Of a stretch of 64,000 nt of DNA, positions 1 to 9,001 are shown piece by piece. Position 1 is the stretch's first letter. Every line of letters begins with the position of its first letter. The notes beneath the pieces are model-generated. The model was not told the DNA's origin. It was given only the letters and a program-made list of their open reading frames with translations, and did no database searches. Made by a program: the position numbers and the translations under genes. This DNA is from Devosia sp. FKR38 (GTDB taxonomy: Bacteria; Pseudomonadota; Alphaproteobacteria; Rhizobiales; Devosiaceae): positions 656,446 through 720,445 of the forward strand of contig NZ_STGC01000005.1 in assembly GCF_005222805.1 (NCBI RefSeq). Reading direction: 5' to 3'.

Positions 1-1
1 C

Positions 2-1018
2 AAACTGTTCGCCTACGCCGCCCTGATTGCGGCGCTGGTGCTGGGCTTTGTCGTAACGGCCCACGCCCAGGATCGCACTCTGGTCAATGTCAGCTATGAC
101 CCGACCCGTGAACTCTACCGGGAGTTCGACGACGCCTTCATCAAGCATTGGCAGGAGACCACAGGCGAGACCATCGCCGTACAGGTCACCCATGGCGGCT
201 CGGGCGCCCAGGCGCGCACCGTGATCGACGGGCTGGAAGCCGACGTGGTGACGCTGGCGCTCGAGAGCGACATCAATGCCATCTCCGATGCCAACCCGAC
301 GCTGATCCCCGCCGACTGGCGCGGCTCGTTCGCCAACAACAATGCCCCCTATACCTCGACCATCGTGTTCCTGGTCCGCAAGGGCAATCCCAAGGGCCTC
401 AAGGATTGGGGCGATCTGGTCAAGGACGGCGTCGAGGTGATCACGCCCAATCCCAAGACCTCGGGCGGCGCCCGCTGGAACCTGCTGGCCGCCTGGGCCT
501 GGGCCAAGGCGCAGCCGGGCGGCTCGGATGAAACAGCGCAGGCCTTCGTCACCGATCTCTACAAGCACGTCCCCGTCCTTGACACCGGCGCGCGCGGCTC
601 CACCACCACCTTTGTGCAGCGCGGCATTGGCGACGTGCTGCTGGCCTGGGAAAACGAAGCCTATCTGGCGCTCGAAGAACTGGGGCCAGATGCCTTTGAC
701 ATCGTGACCCCATCGGTCTCCATCCTCGCCGAACCGCCGGTGGCGCTGGTGGTCGGCAATGCCGAAAAGAAGGGCAATACCGACCTCGCCAAGGCCTATC
801 TCGACTATCTCTACTCCGACGAAGGCCAGGCCATCGCGGCTGCCAACTACTACCGCCCCTTCAAGCCCGAGGCGGCCAAGCCGGAAGACATTGCCCGCTT
901 CGGCAAGGTCAATTTGGTGACCATCGCCGACTTCGGCGGCTGGCGCGAAGCCCAGCCCCGCTTCTTCGGCGACGGCGGCGTGTTCGACCAGATCTACACC
1001 GGCGCCCCGGCGCAATAA
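2..1018 (+). CDS. sbp: Sulfate ABC transporter periplasmic binding protein (5' partial)
   Basis: Binds sulfate (or thiosulfate) in the periplasm and delivers it to a CysTWA permease. The frame is open to the window edge and the first ~22 residues form a hydrophobic signal peptide ending AHA before [11 protein letters not shown], so the initiator lies just upstream of the window. Family hallmarks are [10 protein letters not shown] near the mature N-terminus and [19 protein letters not shown], both part of the sulfate-binding fold. Visible length of about 338 codons fits a nearly complete Sbp/CysP protein. The matching cysT, cysW and cysA lie 3.5 kb downstream, separated by a redox-stress island, which is an unusual split. 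Thiosulfate specificity cannot be excluded. Confidence 0.93.
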   Translation, partial: KLFAYAALIAALVLGFVVTAHAQDRTLVNVSYDPTRELYREFDDAFIKHWQETTGETIAVQVTHGGSGAQARTVIDGLEADVVTLALESDINAISDANPTLIPADWRGSFANNNAPYTSTIVFLVRKGNPKGLKDWGDLVKDGVEVITPNPKTSGGARWNLLAAWAWAKAQPGGSDETAQAFVTDLYKHVPVLDTGARGSTTTFVQRGIGDVLLAWENEAYLALEELGPDAFDIVTPSVSILAEPPVALVVGNAEKKGNTDLAKAYLDYLYSDEGQAIAAANYYRPFKPEAAKPEDIARFGKVNLVTIADFGGWREAQPRFFGDGGVFDQIYTGAPAQ

Positions 1019-1044
1019 TCCCGACGTCCTCCCAGACGCACAGA

Positions 1045-1069
1045 CGCCGGCCCCAGGGCCGGCGTTTTT
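1045..1069 (+). terminator. Intrinsic terminator after sbp
   Basis: Arms CGCCGGCC (1045-1052) and GGCCGGCG (1057-1064) enclose a 4-nt loop and are followed by TTTTT. It is a textbook rho-independent terminator 27 bp after the sbp stop, so sbp transcription probably ends here instead of continuing to cysTWA. Confidence 0.85.
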
Positions 1070-1079
1070 GTTTGTGCCA

Positions 1080-1370
1080 TCAGTGCAGCGTGGGGGTGTC
1101 CAGCGCCGGCTCATCATCGGTGTCGCCACCGCCGCCCATTTTTGGCCCGGCCCAGAACACCAGATAGAGCAGTTCCTCGCCATCCGAATCGGTGATTTCG
1201 ATGGAGCGGGGCAGGGTGGGGTCTTCCCCCTGGCTCTTGGCGTGTTCGACAATGGCCTTGGCCAGCGCAGCGGCATTGTGCTCGGCAGCGTCCAGGTCCG
1301 GCAGGTCGCTGCCATCCGTATCGCGGATCAACTGGTCATCGGTGCGGTAGTGAAAGAAGTAGCGGGGCAC
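1080..1370 (-). CDS. Small DUF6894-type protein, 96 aa
   Basis: Unknown function. The sequence VPRYFFHYR at the start, a central IRDTDGSDLPDL segment and ITDSDGEELLYLVFW near the end match the pattern of the DUF6894 family, common and often multicopy in Rhizobiales. The GTG start at 1370 is chosen because the conserved domain begins immediately there; longer in-frame starts would run into the upstream flavin reductase gene. The C-terminus is a low-complexity Gly/Asp-rich tail (KMGGGGDTDD). It lies 73 bp downstream of the flavin reductase gene on the same strand and could be its last cistron, although no Shine-Dalgarno is obvious. Confidence 0.7.
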   Translation of the reverse strand: MPRYFFHYRTDDQLIRDTDGSDLPDLDAAEHNAAALAKAIVEHAKSQGEDPTLPRSIEITDSDGEELLYLVFWAGPKMGGGGDTDDEPALDTPTLH

Positions 1371-1443
1371 GACAGGCTCGCTTTGGAGGACTAGGGGGGC
1401 AGGGCCTCCCACGAGGCCCGCCATCATATGATGCCCCAGCTTG

Positions 1444-2010
1444 TCACTCGCCGGTGCCGCCGTCGAGTCCGGCCAGCCCGTGATAGCCATGGCGCTGCCA
1501 CACCAGCGGACGGCGTCCCGTATTGGTCTCGGCCTCGATGATCGCCCCGGCAAACAGCACATGGCTCTCGGTCGCGATCGAGCCGATGACCTCGCAGTCG
1601 AGCGCGGTCACGGCGCCCAGAAGCATCGGGTGACCAGACGGCCAATGCGACCACTCCCCGGAGGCGAAGCGGTCCTTGGGGTCGAGCCGACCGGCAAAGG
1701 CATCGCCCACACCCTGCTGGTCGTCCGCCAGGATCGCCAGCGAGAAGCCATTGGTCTTGGCGATGAAATCGGCCAGCCGGCTGGTGATGTCGATCGATAC
1801 CAACAGCGTCGGCGGCGTCATCGACAGCGACAGCATGGAGGTGACGGTGCGTCCGATCCGCTCATCGCCGCGGCGCGCAGTGACCACGCCGACGCTCGAG
1901 GCAAATCCGGCCATGGCGGCACGGAATTCGGCGCTGCCCACCACCGGCTGGCGGGTGGGGCGCAACATCATTGTCTCGGGTATGTCGAAATCGGCCATGG
2001 TGTCTGTCAA
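1444..2010 (-). CDS. Flavin reductase family protein
   Basis: A 188-residue FMN-binding split-barrel flavin reductase (HpaC/DIM6-NTAB type) that would reduce free FMN or FAD with NAD(P)H for partner oxygenases or iron reduction. Seen in the sequence: [20 protein letters not shown] at the domain start, [19 protein letters not shown] in the flavin-binding core, and the late histidine in WQRHGYHGL. The start overlaps the ferredoxin stop by 4 bp (ATGA), so the two are probably translationally coupled. That coupling suggests it exchanges electrons with, or works in the same stress response as, FdxA. The physiological substrate is unknown. Confidence 0.88.
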   Translation of the reverse strand: MTDTMADFDIPETMMLRPTRQPVVGSAEFRAAMAGFASSVGVVTARRGDERIGRTVTSMLSLSMTPPTLLVSIDITSRLADFIAKTNGFSLAILADDQQGVGDAFAGRLDPKDRFASGEWSHWPSGHPMLLGAVTALDCEVIGSIATESHVLFAGAIIEAETNTGRRPLVWQRHGYHGLAGLDGGTGE

Positions 2011-2345
2011 TTTCCTTCTCCTGGCAATGCCGAGAACAGGTCCCGCAGCTTGTCAGGTCGGCCTTCCATGGCCTTGGCATTGGCCGGTGGCTGGCCCTTT
2101 TCGCTGATATTGGGCCACAGCCGAGCATAGGTCCGGTTGAGCGCGATCCAGGGCGCCATATCGGGCGCGGTGTCGGGCTGAATAGCGTCGATCGGACACT
2201 CCGGTTCACATACACCGCAATCTATGCATTCGTCCGGATGGATCACCAGCATGTTTTCGCCTTCGTAAAAGCAGTCCACCGGACAGACCTCGACACAGTC
2301 CATGTGCTTGCAGGCGATACAGTCTTCGGTGACGACAAAAGTCAT
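2007..2345 (-). CDS. fdxA: 7Fe ferredoxin FdxA
   Basis: A 112-residue di-cluster ferredoxin carrying one 3Fe-4S and one 4Fe-4S cluster. Cysteines at residues 9, 12, 17 and 21 ([14 protein letters not shown]) and at 40, 43, 46 and 50 ([12 protein letters not shown]) give the FdxA pattern, and the long C-terminal tail after PIDAIQ is typical of the Azotobacter FdI/rhizobial FdxA type. It acts as a low-potential cytoplasmic electron carrier. It is followed by the overlapping flavin reductase and sits 113 bp downstream of sodB on the same strand, so it may be read through from sodB at reduced level. Confidence 0.95.
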   Translation of the reverse strand: MTFVVTEDCIACKHMDCVEVCPVDCFYEGENMLVIHPDECIDCGVCEPECPIDAIQPDTAPDMAPWIALNRTYARLWPNISEKGQPPANAKAMEGRPDKLRDLFSALPGEGN

Positions 2346-2397
2346 GTCCTGGGTCCGCTATGCCGCTGACCATCCGTCGCGGCTGGCAATACGTGAT

Positions 2398-2438
2398 GCA
2401 GCGGCGCCCAGCCGCCCGTCTGGGCGGGGCACCGCTGC
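2398..2438 (-). terminator. Strong stem-loop between sodB and fdxA
   Basis: Arms GCAGCGG+CGCCCAG (2398-2411) pair with CTGGGCG (2420-2426) and CCGCTGC (2432-2438), with a small bulge. There is no T-tract, so it is better read as an attenuator or mRNA-stabilising hairpin at the sodB 3' end than as a complete terminator. Confidence 0.5.
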
Positions 2439-2458
2439 CGTGTGCACTCTCGCTGGCG

Positions 2459-3061
2459 TCAGCCCAGATTGGCTTCGGCGAACTCGTAATTGGCCAGCTT
2501 GTCGAGGAAGTTGGTCACATAGTCCGGCCGGCGATTGCGGAAGTCGACGTAATAGCTGTGCTCCCACACATCGAGGCCCAGCAGCGGCTTGCCTTCGCCG
2601 GTCGCCAGCGGATTGCTGCCATTGGGCGTCTTGGTGGTCTTGAGCTTGCCGTCATTGCCCAGCACCAGCCAGGCCCAGCCCGAACCGAACTGCGTTGTGG
2701 CTGCGGTCTTGAAGGCGTCCTTGAAGGCCTCGACCGAGCCGAAATCGCTCATGATCTTGGCTTCCAGCCTGCCGCCGAGCACGCCGCCCTTGGGCGACAG
2801 GGCATTCCAGAAGTGGATGTGGTTCCAGTGCTGCCCGGCATTGTTGAACACCGGCGCCAGCTCGGCCTTGTCCTTGGCCAAGGCGATGATCTCTTCCAGC
2901 GACTTGCCGGCAAGATCGGCGTTCTTGTCGACGAAACCATTGAGCGCCGTCACATAGGCCTGATGGTGCTTGTCGTGGTGCAGCTCCAGCGTCTCCTGGC
3001 TCATGCCGCGCTCGGCAAGGGCGGAATGGGCATAGGGCAGGTTTGGCAATTCGAACGCCAT
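2459..3061 (-). CDS. sodB: Superoxide dismutase [Fe]
   Basis: Converts superoxide to O2 and H2O2 in the cytoplasm. The 200-residue length is normal for the Fe/Mn family. Predicted metal ligands are H28 (LELHHDKHH), H78 (NNAGQHWNH), D164 and H168 (GLDVWEHSY). Gln77 just before H78 is the second-sphere glutamine position of Fe-SODs, favouring iron over manganese. The ATG at 3061 has an AAGGAG-type ribosome site. The gene is divergent from a SufR-like Fe-S regulator, and two copies of a palindrome (3117-3175) lie between them, so control by that regulator is a reasonable inference. Confidence 0.95.
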   Translation of the reverse strand: MAFELPNLPYAHSALAERGMSQETLELHHDKHHQAYVTALNGFVDKNADLAGKSLEEIIALAKDKAELAPVFNNAGQHWNHIHFWNALSPKGGVLGGRLEAKIMSDFGSVEAFKDAFKTAATTQFGSGWAWLVLGNDGKLKTTKTPNGSNPLATGEGKPLLGLDVWEHSYYVDFRNRRPDYVTNFLDKLANYEFAEANLG

Positions 3062-3116
3062 CGTCGTCTCCTTGTGCTGATGCGCCGCACTTGCGTTTTG
3101 TCGCTGTGGCGCTTAA

Positions 3117-3175
3117 TTTCCAAGTCATGACTTTGAAAACCTTCCCGGCAGATATGTCAAGTGATGGCTTGGAAA
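3117..3175. promoter_or_regulatory. Paired palindromic operators between sodB and the Fe-S regulator
   Basis: Site 1 (3117-3138) has a perfect 12-bp palindromic core AAGTCATGACTT (3122-3133) with flanks TTTC and GAAA; the whole 22-bp inverted repeat has one mismatched pair. Site 2 (about 3157-3175), read on the minus strand, is TTTCCAAGCCATCACTT, a close copy. Centres are about 37 bp apart. Site 2 lies between the regulator's ATG (3154) and a possible GTG start (3178). The arrangement suits autoregulation by the adjacent regulator with co-control of sodB. Binding itself is inferred. Confidence 0.6.
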
Positions 3176-3813
3176 ATGTGAGTTGGACGCCCCGCAGCCC
3201 GGCGGAGCGCGTGCTGATGGTGCTCAAGATGCACGGGCCGCAATCGGCGGCCTCGGTGGGCCAGCATCTGGGCACCACCGGCGAAGCCGCACGCCAGCAA
3301 CTGGCCCGGCTGTCCGAAGAGGGGCTCGTGCTGGCCACCAGCCAGGCCAGCGGCGTCGGGCGACCGACGCAGAACTGGGCGCTGACCGCCGCTGCCCAGG
3401 CGCGCTTTCCCGACACCCATGCCGCGCTCACCGTGCAACTGCTCGATATTGTGCGCAACACGCTGGGGGAGGGTGCCCTCGACACCATCATCGCCACCCG
3501 CGAGGCCGACACCAGCGCCGCCTATGCCGCTGCCATGGCCGATCGCCCGGCGCTGCGCGACAAGGTTGCGGCCCTGGCTGGTCTGCGCTCGCAGGAAGGC
3601 TATATGGCCCAGTGGCAGGAAGAGCCTGACGGATCACTGCTTCTGCTGGAAAATCACTGCCCCATCTGCGCGGCCGCCACCGCCTGCCAGGGCTTCTGCC
3701 GCTCCGAACTCGAGGTGTTCCGCGCTGTGCTGGGTCCCGATGTGACCGTCACCCGCGCCGAGCACATCGTCTCCGGCGGTCGCCGCTGCAGCTATGCCAT
3801 CCGCGAGGCCTGA
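3154..3813 (+). CDS. SufR-like iron-sulfur transcriptional regulator
   Basis: A winged-helix repressor with a C-terminal cysteine cluster site. The N-terminal HTH (SPAERVLMVLKMHGPQSAASV through EEGLVLATSQASGVGRPTQNW) resembles SufR/DeoR-type folds. Cysteines 169 and 172 (HCPIC), 178 and 182 (TACQGFC) and 212 (RRCSY), counted from the ATG at 3154, match the Fe-S binding region of SufR relatives. It probably senses cluster status, O2, NO or iron and controls the flanking genes. The start is uncertain: GTG at 3178 has a nearby GGA, and the HTH begins just after it. The stop abuts the ATG of a truncated haemoglobin, so the two are co-transcribed. Confidence 0.82.
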   Translation: MSSDGLENVSWTPRSPAERVLMVLKMHGPQSAASVGQHLGTTGEAARQQLARLSEEGLVLATSQASGVGRPTQNWALTAAAQARFPDTHAALTVQLLDIVRNTLGEGALDTIIATREADTSAAYAAAMADRPALRDKVAALAGLRSQEGYMAQWQEEPDGSLLLLENHCPICAAATACQGFCRSELEVFRAVLGPDVTVTRAEHIVSGGRRCSYAIREA

Positions 3814-4308
3814 ATGAGCAACACAGACAATCCCCGTCCCCCCATCGGCACCCAGCATCAGCGGGTGGGCTGGGACACGCCGGATGGGCTCGACGAGGCC
3901 ATGATCCGCGCCGTGGTCGACGCTTTCTATGGGGAAGCCCGCCGCGACCCCATTATCGGTCCGGTGTTCAACAGCCGCATCCCGGCCGAAGCCTGGCCGC
4001 ACCATCTCTCGCTCATCGCCGATTTCTGGAGCTCCATGCTGCTCGGCTCGGGACGCTATGCCGGCCGCCCCATGCCCAAGCACATGGCCATCGAAGAACT
4101 CTCGGACGCCCACTTCATGCGCTGGCTGGCCCTGTTCCGCCGCACCGTGACGCAACTGTGCCCGCCCGACATCGCCGCGCTGTTCATCGAGCGCTCCGAG
4201 CGCATCGGCAACAGCTTCCGCATGAACATCGCCATGCGGCGGGGCGGCGACATCAAATCCATGGCGCCGCTGCAGCGCGAGGATCCCATCTGGACCCCAC
4301 CCGGCTGA
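3814..4308 (+). CDS. Group III truncated haemoglobin
   Basis: A 164-residue cytoplasmic haem protein of the trHb group III (2/2 globin) class. Recognisable parts are the FYGEARRDPIIGPVF helix region, WPHHLSLIADFWSSMLLG with the conserved Trp, and MPKHMAIEEL, where His is the likely proximal haem ligand. Group III globins are linked to NO or peroxide handling and to redox chemistry in microaerobic bacteria. It follows the SufR-like regulator with no intergenic base (TGA then ATG), so the sensor and this haem protein form one unit. Its exact reaction cannot be read from sequence. Confidence 0.93.
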   Translation: MSNTDNPRPPIGTQHQRVGWDTPDGLDEAMIRAVVDAFYGEARRDPIIGPVFNSRIPAEAWPHHLSLIADFWSSMLLGSGRYAGRPMPKHMAIEELSDAHFMRWLALFRRTVTQLCPPDIAALFIERSERIGNSFRMNIAMRRGGDIKSMAPLQREDPIWTPPG

Positions 4309-4478
4309 TTGAGCCTTTGGGGCGGCACGCAGGGGCGCAATCTCCCAGGCGCGCACGGCACAGAATAGTTTTCTCTCCGCCGCGTCGCAAACGCCAAGCG
4401 TCGCCTTTAGGAAACCCGACTGTTCTACTAGGGTAACCATCGCCGAACCGGTTGAGGGGTCCAAATGTCACGCCATCT

Positions 4479-5357
4479 GTGGGCTTTCGCTTGAGCGCCG
4501 CCGCCTCCGCGACACGCTCCGCCTGGCGCTGGACCCGTCCCAGTGTCATTCCTGGCTTCGGCCTCACCATGGGCTTCACGCTCACCTATTTCTCGCTGAT
4601 CATCCTGGTGCCGCTGCTGGCCCTGGCCTTTCGCTCAGCCGGGCTGGGTCCGGCCAGCTTCTGGATCGCCGCCAGTGATGCGCGCGTGCTCGGCGCGCTC
4701 AGGGTCAGCTTCGTCACCGCTCTGATCGCGGCAGCCGTCAATGTCGTTTTCGGCACGCTGATCGCTTGGGTGCTGGTGCGCTATCGCTTCCCGGGCCGCC
4801 GCATCTTCGACGCGGTGATCGACCTGCCTTTCGCGCTTCCCACCGCCGTCGCCGGCATCGCGCTCACCGCCATTTATGCCCCCAATGGCACCATTGGCGC
4901 GCTCTTTGCGCCGCTTGGCTGGCGCATCGCCTATACCCCGGCCGGCATCGTCATCGCCATGATCTTCATCGGCCTGCCCTTTGTCGTGCGCACCATTCAG
5001 CCCATTCTCGAAGAGGTCAGCCACGAGGTTGAAGAGGCCAGCGCCACCCTGGGCGCCACGCGCTTTCAGACCATCACGCGCGTGCTGCTGCCCAGCCTCA
5101 CGCCGGCCATCCTCACCGGCTTCGCCCTGGCCTTTGCCCGTGGCGTTGGCGAATATGGCTCGATCATCTTCATCGCCGGCAACATCCCCTTCGTCTCGGA
5201 AATCGCGCCGCTGCTGATCTATATCCGCCTGCAGGAGTTCAACTATGTCGGCGCCACCGTGATTGCCACGGTCATGCTGCTGATCTCGTTTGCGCTGCTG
5301 TTTGCCATCAACCTCATTCAGGCCTGGAGCCGACGGAGATATGGCTATGGCAACTAA
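4479..5357 (+). CDS. cysT: Sulfate ABC transporter permease CysT
   Basis: Inner-membrane permease of the sulfate/thiosulfate importer. It has about six hydrophobic helices beginning [19 protein letters not shown], and the cytoplasmic EAA loop ([20 protein letters not shown], then LPSLTPAIL). [19 protein letters not shown] is a CysT signature. The start is ambiguous: GTG 4479 is chosen, with TTG 4452 and TTG 4491 as alternatives, and none has a good ribosome site. It is 170 bp downstream of the haemoglobin gene and could be read from the same promoter. The next gene, cysW, overlaps its 3' end. Confidence 0.92.
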   Translation: MGFRLSAAASATRSAWRWTRPSVIPGFGLTMGFTLTYFSLIILVPLLALAFRSAGLGPASFWIAASDARVLGALRVSFVTALIAAAVNVVFGTLIAWVLVRYRFPGRRIFDAVIDLPFALPTAVAGIALTAIYAPNGTIGALFAPLGWRIAYTPAGIVIAMIFIGLPFVVRTIQPILEEVSHEVEEASATLGATRFQTITRVLLPSLTPAILTGFALAFARGVGEYGSIIFIAGNIPFVSEIAPLLIYIRLQEFNYVGATVIATVMLLISFALLFAINLIQAWSRRRYGYGN

Positions 5358-6216
5358 GCTCACCGCCCGCCGCAGCCGCAAGACCTCGCCCACCAGCGAG
5401 ACCCCGCTGGTTCAGGGCCTGTTGATCGCGCTGTCGCTGCTGTTCATGGGCGTCATCCTGCTGCTGCCGCTCTATGCCGTGTTCCACGAAGCCCTGATCA
5501 AGGGGCCCGGCGCCTATTTCGCCGCGCTGCTCGAGCCCGACGCCCAGTCAGCCATTCGGCTGACCCTCTTGGTCGCGGCCATCGCCGTGCCGCTCAACCT
5601 GGTGTTTGGCGTCGCTGCCTCCTGGGCCATCGCCAAGTTCGAATTCAAGGGAAAGGCCTTCCTCATCACCTTGATCGATCTACCCTTTTCGGTTTCGCCG
5701 GTGATCTCCGGCCTGGTCTATGTACTGCTCTTTGGTGCGGGCAGCGTGTTGGGACCGGTCCTCAAGAGCTATGGCATCGAAGTGCTGTTCGCCCTGCCGG
5801 GCATCGTGCTGGCTACCATCTTTGTCACCTTTCCCTTCGTCGCCCGCGAACTCATCCCGCTGATGCAGGACCAGGGCACCGGCGATGAAGAGGCGGCCCT
5901 GTCGCTGGGCGCCAATGGCTGGCAGACCTTCTTCCTGGTCACCCTGCCCAATATCAAATGGGGCCTGCTCTATGGCGTGCTGCTGTGCAACGCCCGCGCC
6001 ATGGGCGAGTTCGGCGCCGTGGCCGTGGTCTCGGGCAAGATCCGCGGCCAGACCACCACCATCCCGCTGCAGGTGGAAATGCTCTACAATGAGTACAACG
6101 CCACGGCCGCCTTCGCCCTGGCGTCGCTGCTGGCCTTGCTGGCCCTTGTGACACTGGTGCTCAAGAGCGCTCTCGAATGGCGCTTCAGCGCTGAAATTGC
6201 CGCCGGCAACCACTGA
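5347..6216 (+). CDS. cysW: Sulfate ABC transporter permease CysW
   Basis: Second membrane subunit of the sulfate importer. About six transmembrane helices, an EAA-type loop ([20 protein letters not shown] followed by LPNIKWGLL), and [19 protein letters not shown], typical of CysW. ATG 5347 is preferred over ATG 5341 because the CGGAG upstream is then about 8 nt away. The start overlaps the cysT stop by 11 bp and the stop sits 35 bp before cysA, so all three are one operon. Confidence 0.93.
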   Translation: MATKLTARRSRKTSPTSETPLVQGLLIALSLLFMGVILLLPLYAVFHEALIKGPGAYFAALLEPDAQSAIRLTLLVAAIAVPLNLVFGVAASWAIAKFEFKGKAFLITLIDLPFSVSPVISGLVYVLLFGAGSVLGPVLKSYGIEVLFALPGIVLATIFVTFPFVARELIPLMQDQGTGDEEAALSLGANGWQTFFLVTLPNIKWGLLYGVLLCNARAMGEFGAVAVVSGKIRGQTTTIPLQVEMLYNEYNATAAFALASLLALLALVTLVLKSALEWRFSAEIAAGNH

Positions 6217-6251
6217 TGCGCCCCTGGGCGACAACTGACAGGATTGAGCGA

Positions 6252-7298
6252 ATGGACGTTCGTGTCACCAATGTGCGCAAGGAATTCGACCGTTTCCCGG
6301 CGCTGCATGATGTCTCGCTCGACATCCATTCCGGCGAGCTGATCGCCCTGCTCGGGCCTTCGGGCTCGGGCAAGACCACGCTGCTGCGCCTGATCGCCGG
6401 GCTGGAAATGCCCACCACCGGCCGCATCTATTTCGGCGATACCGATGCCTCCGAATGGACCGTGCAGCAGCGCAACATCGGCTTTGTGTTCCAACACTAT
6501 GCCCTGTTCCGCCACATGACGATCCTGGAAAACGTCTCGTTCGGCCTCAAGGTCCGTCCGCGCTCGACCCGTCCGCCGGCCAATGAAATCCGCCGCCGTG
6601 CCATGGAACTTCTCGATCTGGTGCAGCTGTCGGGGCTTGAGAAGCGCTACCCCAATCAGCTCTCGGGCGGTCAGCGCCAGCGCGTCGCCCTTGCGCGGGC
6701 CTTGGCGATCGAGCCGGCCGTCCTGCTGCTCGATGAGCCCTTCGGCGCGCTGGATGCGCAGGTGCGCCGCGAGCTGCGCAAATGGCTGCGCGAAATCCAT
6801 GACCGCACCGGCCACACCACCGTCTTTGTCACCCACGACCAGGAAGAAGCGCTGGAGCTGTCCGACCGCCTCTGTGTCATGAGCCAGGGCAAGGTGGAGC
6901 AGGTCGGCACGCCCGACACCATTTACGACCAGCCCAGTTCGCCCTTTGTCTTTGGCTTCATTGGCGAATCCAGCCATTTGCCCGTCAACTTGAACGATGG
7001 CGACATCCGCTTCGGTAGCCTGTCGCTCGGCCAGGCGGCGGGGCCCCTGTCGGCCGGCCCGGCGCGTCTGTTTTTCCGTCCCCATGACGTCGATCTGGTC
7101 GACCCCGGCACCGGGCTCAACGGTGCCATCGTCGCCAGCCGCCGTGTCGGTGGCACCCGCCGGGTCGAGCTTGACCTCGGTGTCGGCCAGCTGGTGGAGA
7201 TCGATGTCCCCTTCGATCAACCCTTCAACCAGAGCGGCGCCATTAGCTTCCGGCCCCGCCGCTGGCAGCTCTTTCCAGCGGCTGAACGCGGCATCTAA
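6252..7298 (+). CDS. cysA: Sulfate/thiosulfate import ATP-binding protein CysA
   Basis: ATPase that powers CysTW. Walker [10 protein letters not shown] is at residues 35-43; it also has a Q-loop (VFQHYALF), the signature LSGGQRQ, Walker [13 protein letters not shown] and H-loop TVFVTHD. The C-terminal ~110 residues form the regulatory TOBE-like part found in CysA. ATG 6252 is chosen over ATG 6216 because the ABC fold begins at its second residue and AGGA precedes it. At 348 residues it has the normal length. The binding-protein gene for this transporter is the separated sbp at the window start. Confidence 0.94.
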   Translation: MDVRVTNVRKEFDRFPALHDVSLDIHSGELIALLGPSGSGKTTLLRLIAGLEMPTTGRIYFGDTDASEWTVQQRNIGFVFQHYALFRHMTILENVSFGLKVRPRSTRPPANEIRRRAMELLDLVQLSGLEKRYPNQLSGGQRQRVALARALAIEPAVLLLDEPFGALDAQVRRELRKWLREIHDRTGHTTVFVTHDQEEALELSDRLCVMSQGKVEQVGTPDTIYDQPSSPFVFGFIGESSHLPVNLNDGDIRFGSLSLGQAAGPLSAGPARLFFRPHDVDLVDPGTGLNGAIVASRRVGGTRRVELDLGVGQLVEIDVPFDQPFNQSGAISFRPRRWQLFPAAERGI

Positions 7299-7384
7299 AC
7301 AATTTTACTTAAATTCGCGCGATGGCTTAGGAGTTTAGCTACAGCTCCCGGCTAGTGTGAGCTCGACCAACCCGAGAGCGCACA

Positions 7385-9001
7385 GTGTCCATTTCCGGCA
7401 TTGCCTTCGATGACACCTTCATGCTCGGCACCCGTTTGCTGCAGACGGGGCGCTGCACCGAGGCCATCGAATCCTTCCGGACCGTCTACAGTCGTGCGCT
7501 GGCCGATCAGGATCTCGGCCTGATGGCGGCCTGCCTCAATGAAATGGCCTGGAGCAGCTACCGCCTAGGCGAAGTCGAGCAGGGGCTTGAATACGCCATG
7601 GGTGCCAAGTGGCATTGGGGCAAGGTGGGAAACATGGCCGAAAAGGCCCGGGCCCTGGCCATCGAAGCCATTCTGTTTGTCGAGATCGGCTTCAGCGACG
7701 AAGCCTATGCCGCCGCAGACCAGGGGCTGACCCTGGCGCTCGGCACCGAGTTTGAATCCGTCCATGCCTTCGCCCTCAATGCCAAGGGCATTGTGCTGGC
7801 CGTCTGCCACGAGGCGCAGCTGGGTCTTGAACTCATCGAACGGGCCATGGTCATCGCCGCACGCCAGCAGAACCATGCCGCACAGGCCTATTACCTGCTC
7901 AATATCGGCTTCTGCCACGCCAAACTGGCAGAGGAAGCCACCGCGTTGCTCGAGCCGGAGCGCGCCGTGCAGGAGAACCGCACCGCCACCGAATTGAGCG
8001 CGCTGGCTGTCGATCTCGCCGATCGCGTCGGCGACGATTGGACTCTGCGCACCGCCCTGAGCAACAGCGCCGAACTGCTGTCCCTGCAGGGGCGGCACGA
8101 TCTGGCCGTCGAGCTTATGGATCGCCTCTCCGAGCTGCCCGAACTGCCCGGCATGGGGCTGCGCATCCATTTTCTATATACCCTGAGCGATGTCCTGCTG
8201 CGCTGCGGCCGTAAGGATGACGCCCGTCTCGCCGCTGCCGAAGCGCTAGCACTGGCCGAAGGCTGCGGCATGCTCGACCATCAGATCAACTCGGCTGCCA
8301 AGCTGGTGGAAATCCTTGAGGCCCAGGGCGATGTCCGCGCGGCCTTTGCCATGCACAAGCGCTACCACAACCTTTATGTCCGACAGGCTGGTGAAACCGC
8401 CCGCCGTCGCGCCCGCGTTGAGGAGATCCGCTCCGAGACCGATCGTCTGCGTGACGAGGCTTCCATGCTCGCCGAGCAGGTCATGTGTGATCCGCTCACC
8501 GGCATTGCCAATCGCCGCAGCTTCGACCAGATCCTGAACCGCCTGGCCGGCTCGCCCATCGCCATCGGCATGCTCGATATCGACCGGTTCAAATCCGTCA
8601 ACGACCGCCACTCGCACATTATCGGCGACGCGGTCCTGCAGCGTGTTGCTCGCATCCTGGTCGATCAGATCGGCCCGCTTGGTCACGCGGCCCGCCTGGG
8701 CGGCGAGGAATTCGCACTCATTTTCCCCGATGTCGCCGAGGCCACCGCAGCCGCGCTCTGCGAGGGCGTCCGCGTCGCCATTGCCAATGCCGACTGGTCC
8801 CAGATTGCCGAGGGCCTTTCGGTGACCGTCAGCATCGGCCTGGCCATCGGCAAGGGTGATGTCCCCTCGGGTCTGCTGTTGCAAATGGCCGATCGCCGCC
8901 TCTACATGGCCAAGACCACCGGACGCGATCGTATCATCTCCCGCGATATGCCAATCCTGGTGCAGGACAATGCAGAACCGCGAAAGCTATCCCACGGATG
9001 A
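7385..9001 (+). CDS. TPR-containing diguanylate cyclase (GGDEF)
   Basis: Makes cyclic di-GMP from two GTP. Residues ~1-350 are helical tandem repeats of TPR character (for example LNEMAWSSYRLGEVEQGLEY and LNIGFCHAKLAEEA), followed by a short coiled segment (ARVEEIRSETDRLRDEASML) and a GGDEF domain from DPLTGIANRR. The active-site motif reads GGEEF at about 439-443, compatible with activity. No RxxD inhibitory site is seen five residues before it, so product inhibition is unlikely. There is no signal peptide or membrane helix, so it is cytoplasmic. GTG start. Its stop overlaps the next gene by 4 bp (ATGA), coupling it to a GAF protein. Confidence 0.9.
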   Translation: MSISGIAFDDTFMLGTRLLQTGRCTEAIESFRTVYSRALADQDLGLMAACLNEMAWSSYRLGEVEQGLEYAMGAKWHWGKVGNMAEKARALAIEAILFVEIGFSDEAYAAADQGLTLALGTEFESVHAFALNAKGIVLAVCHEAQLGLELIERAMVIAARQQNHAAQAYYLLNIGFCHAKLAEEATALLEPERAVQENRTATELSALAVDLADRVGDDWTLRTALSNSAELLSLQGRHDLAVELMDRLSELPELPGMGLRIHFLYTLSDVLLRCGRKDDARLAAAEALALAEGCGMLDHQINSAAKLVEILEAQGDVRAAFAMHKRYHNLYVRQAGETARRRARVEEIRSETDRLRDEASMLAEQVMCDPLTGIANRRSFDQILNRLAGSPIAIGMLDIDRFKSVNDRHSHIIGDAVLQRVARILVDQIGPLGHAARLGGEEFALIFPDVAEATAAALCEGVRVAIANADWSQIAEGLSVTVSIGLAIGKGDVPSGLLLQMADRRLYMAKTTGRDRIISRDMPILVQDNAEPRKLSHG

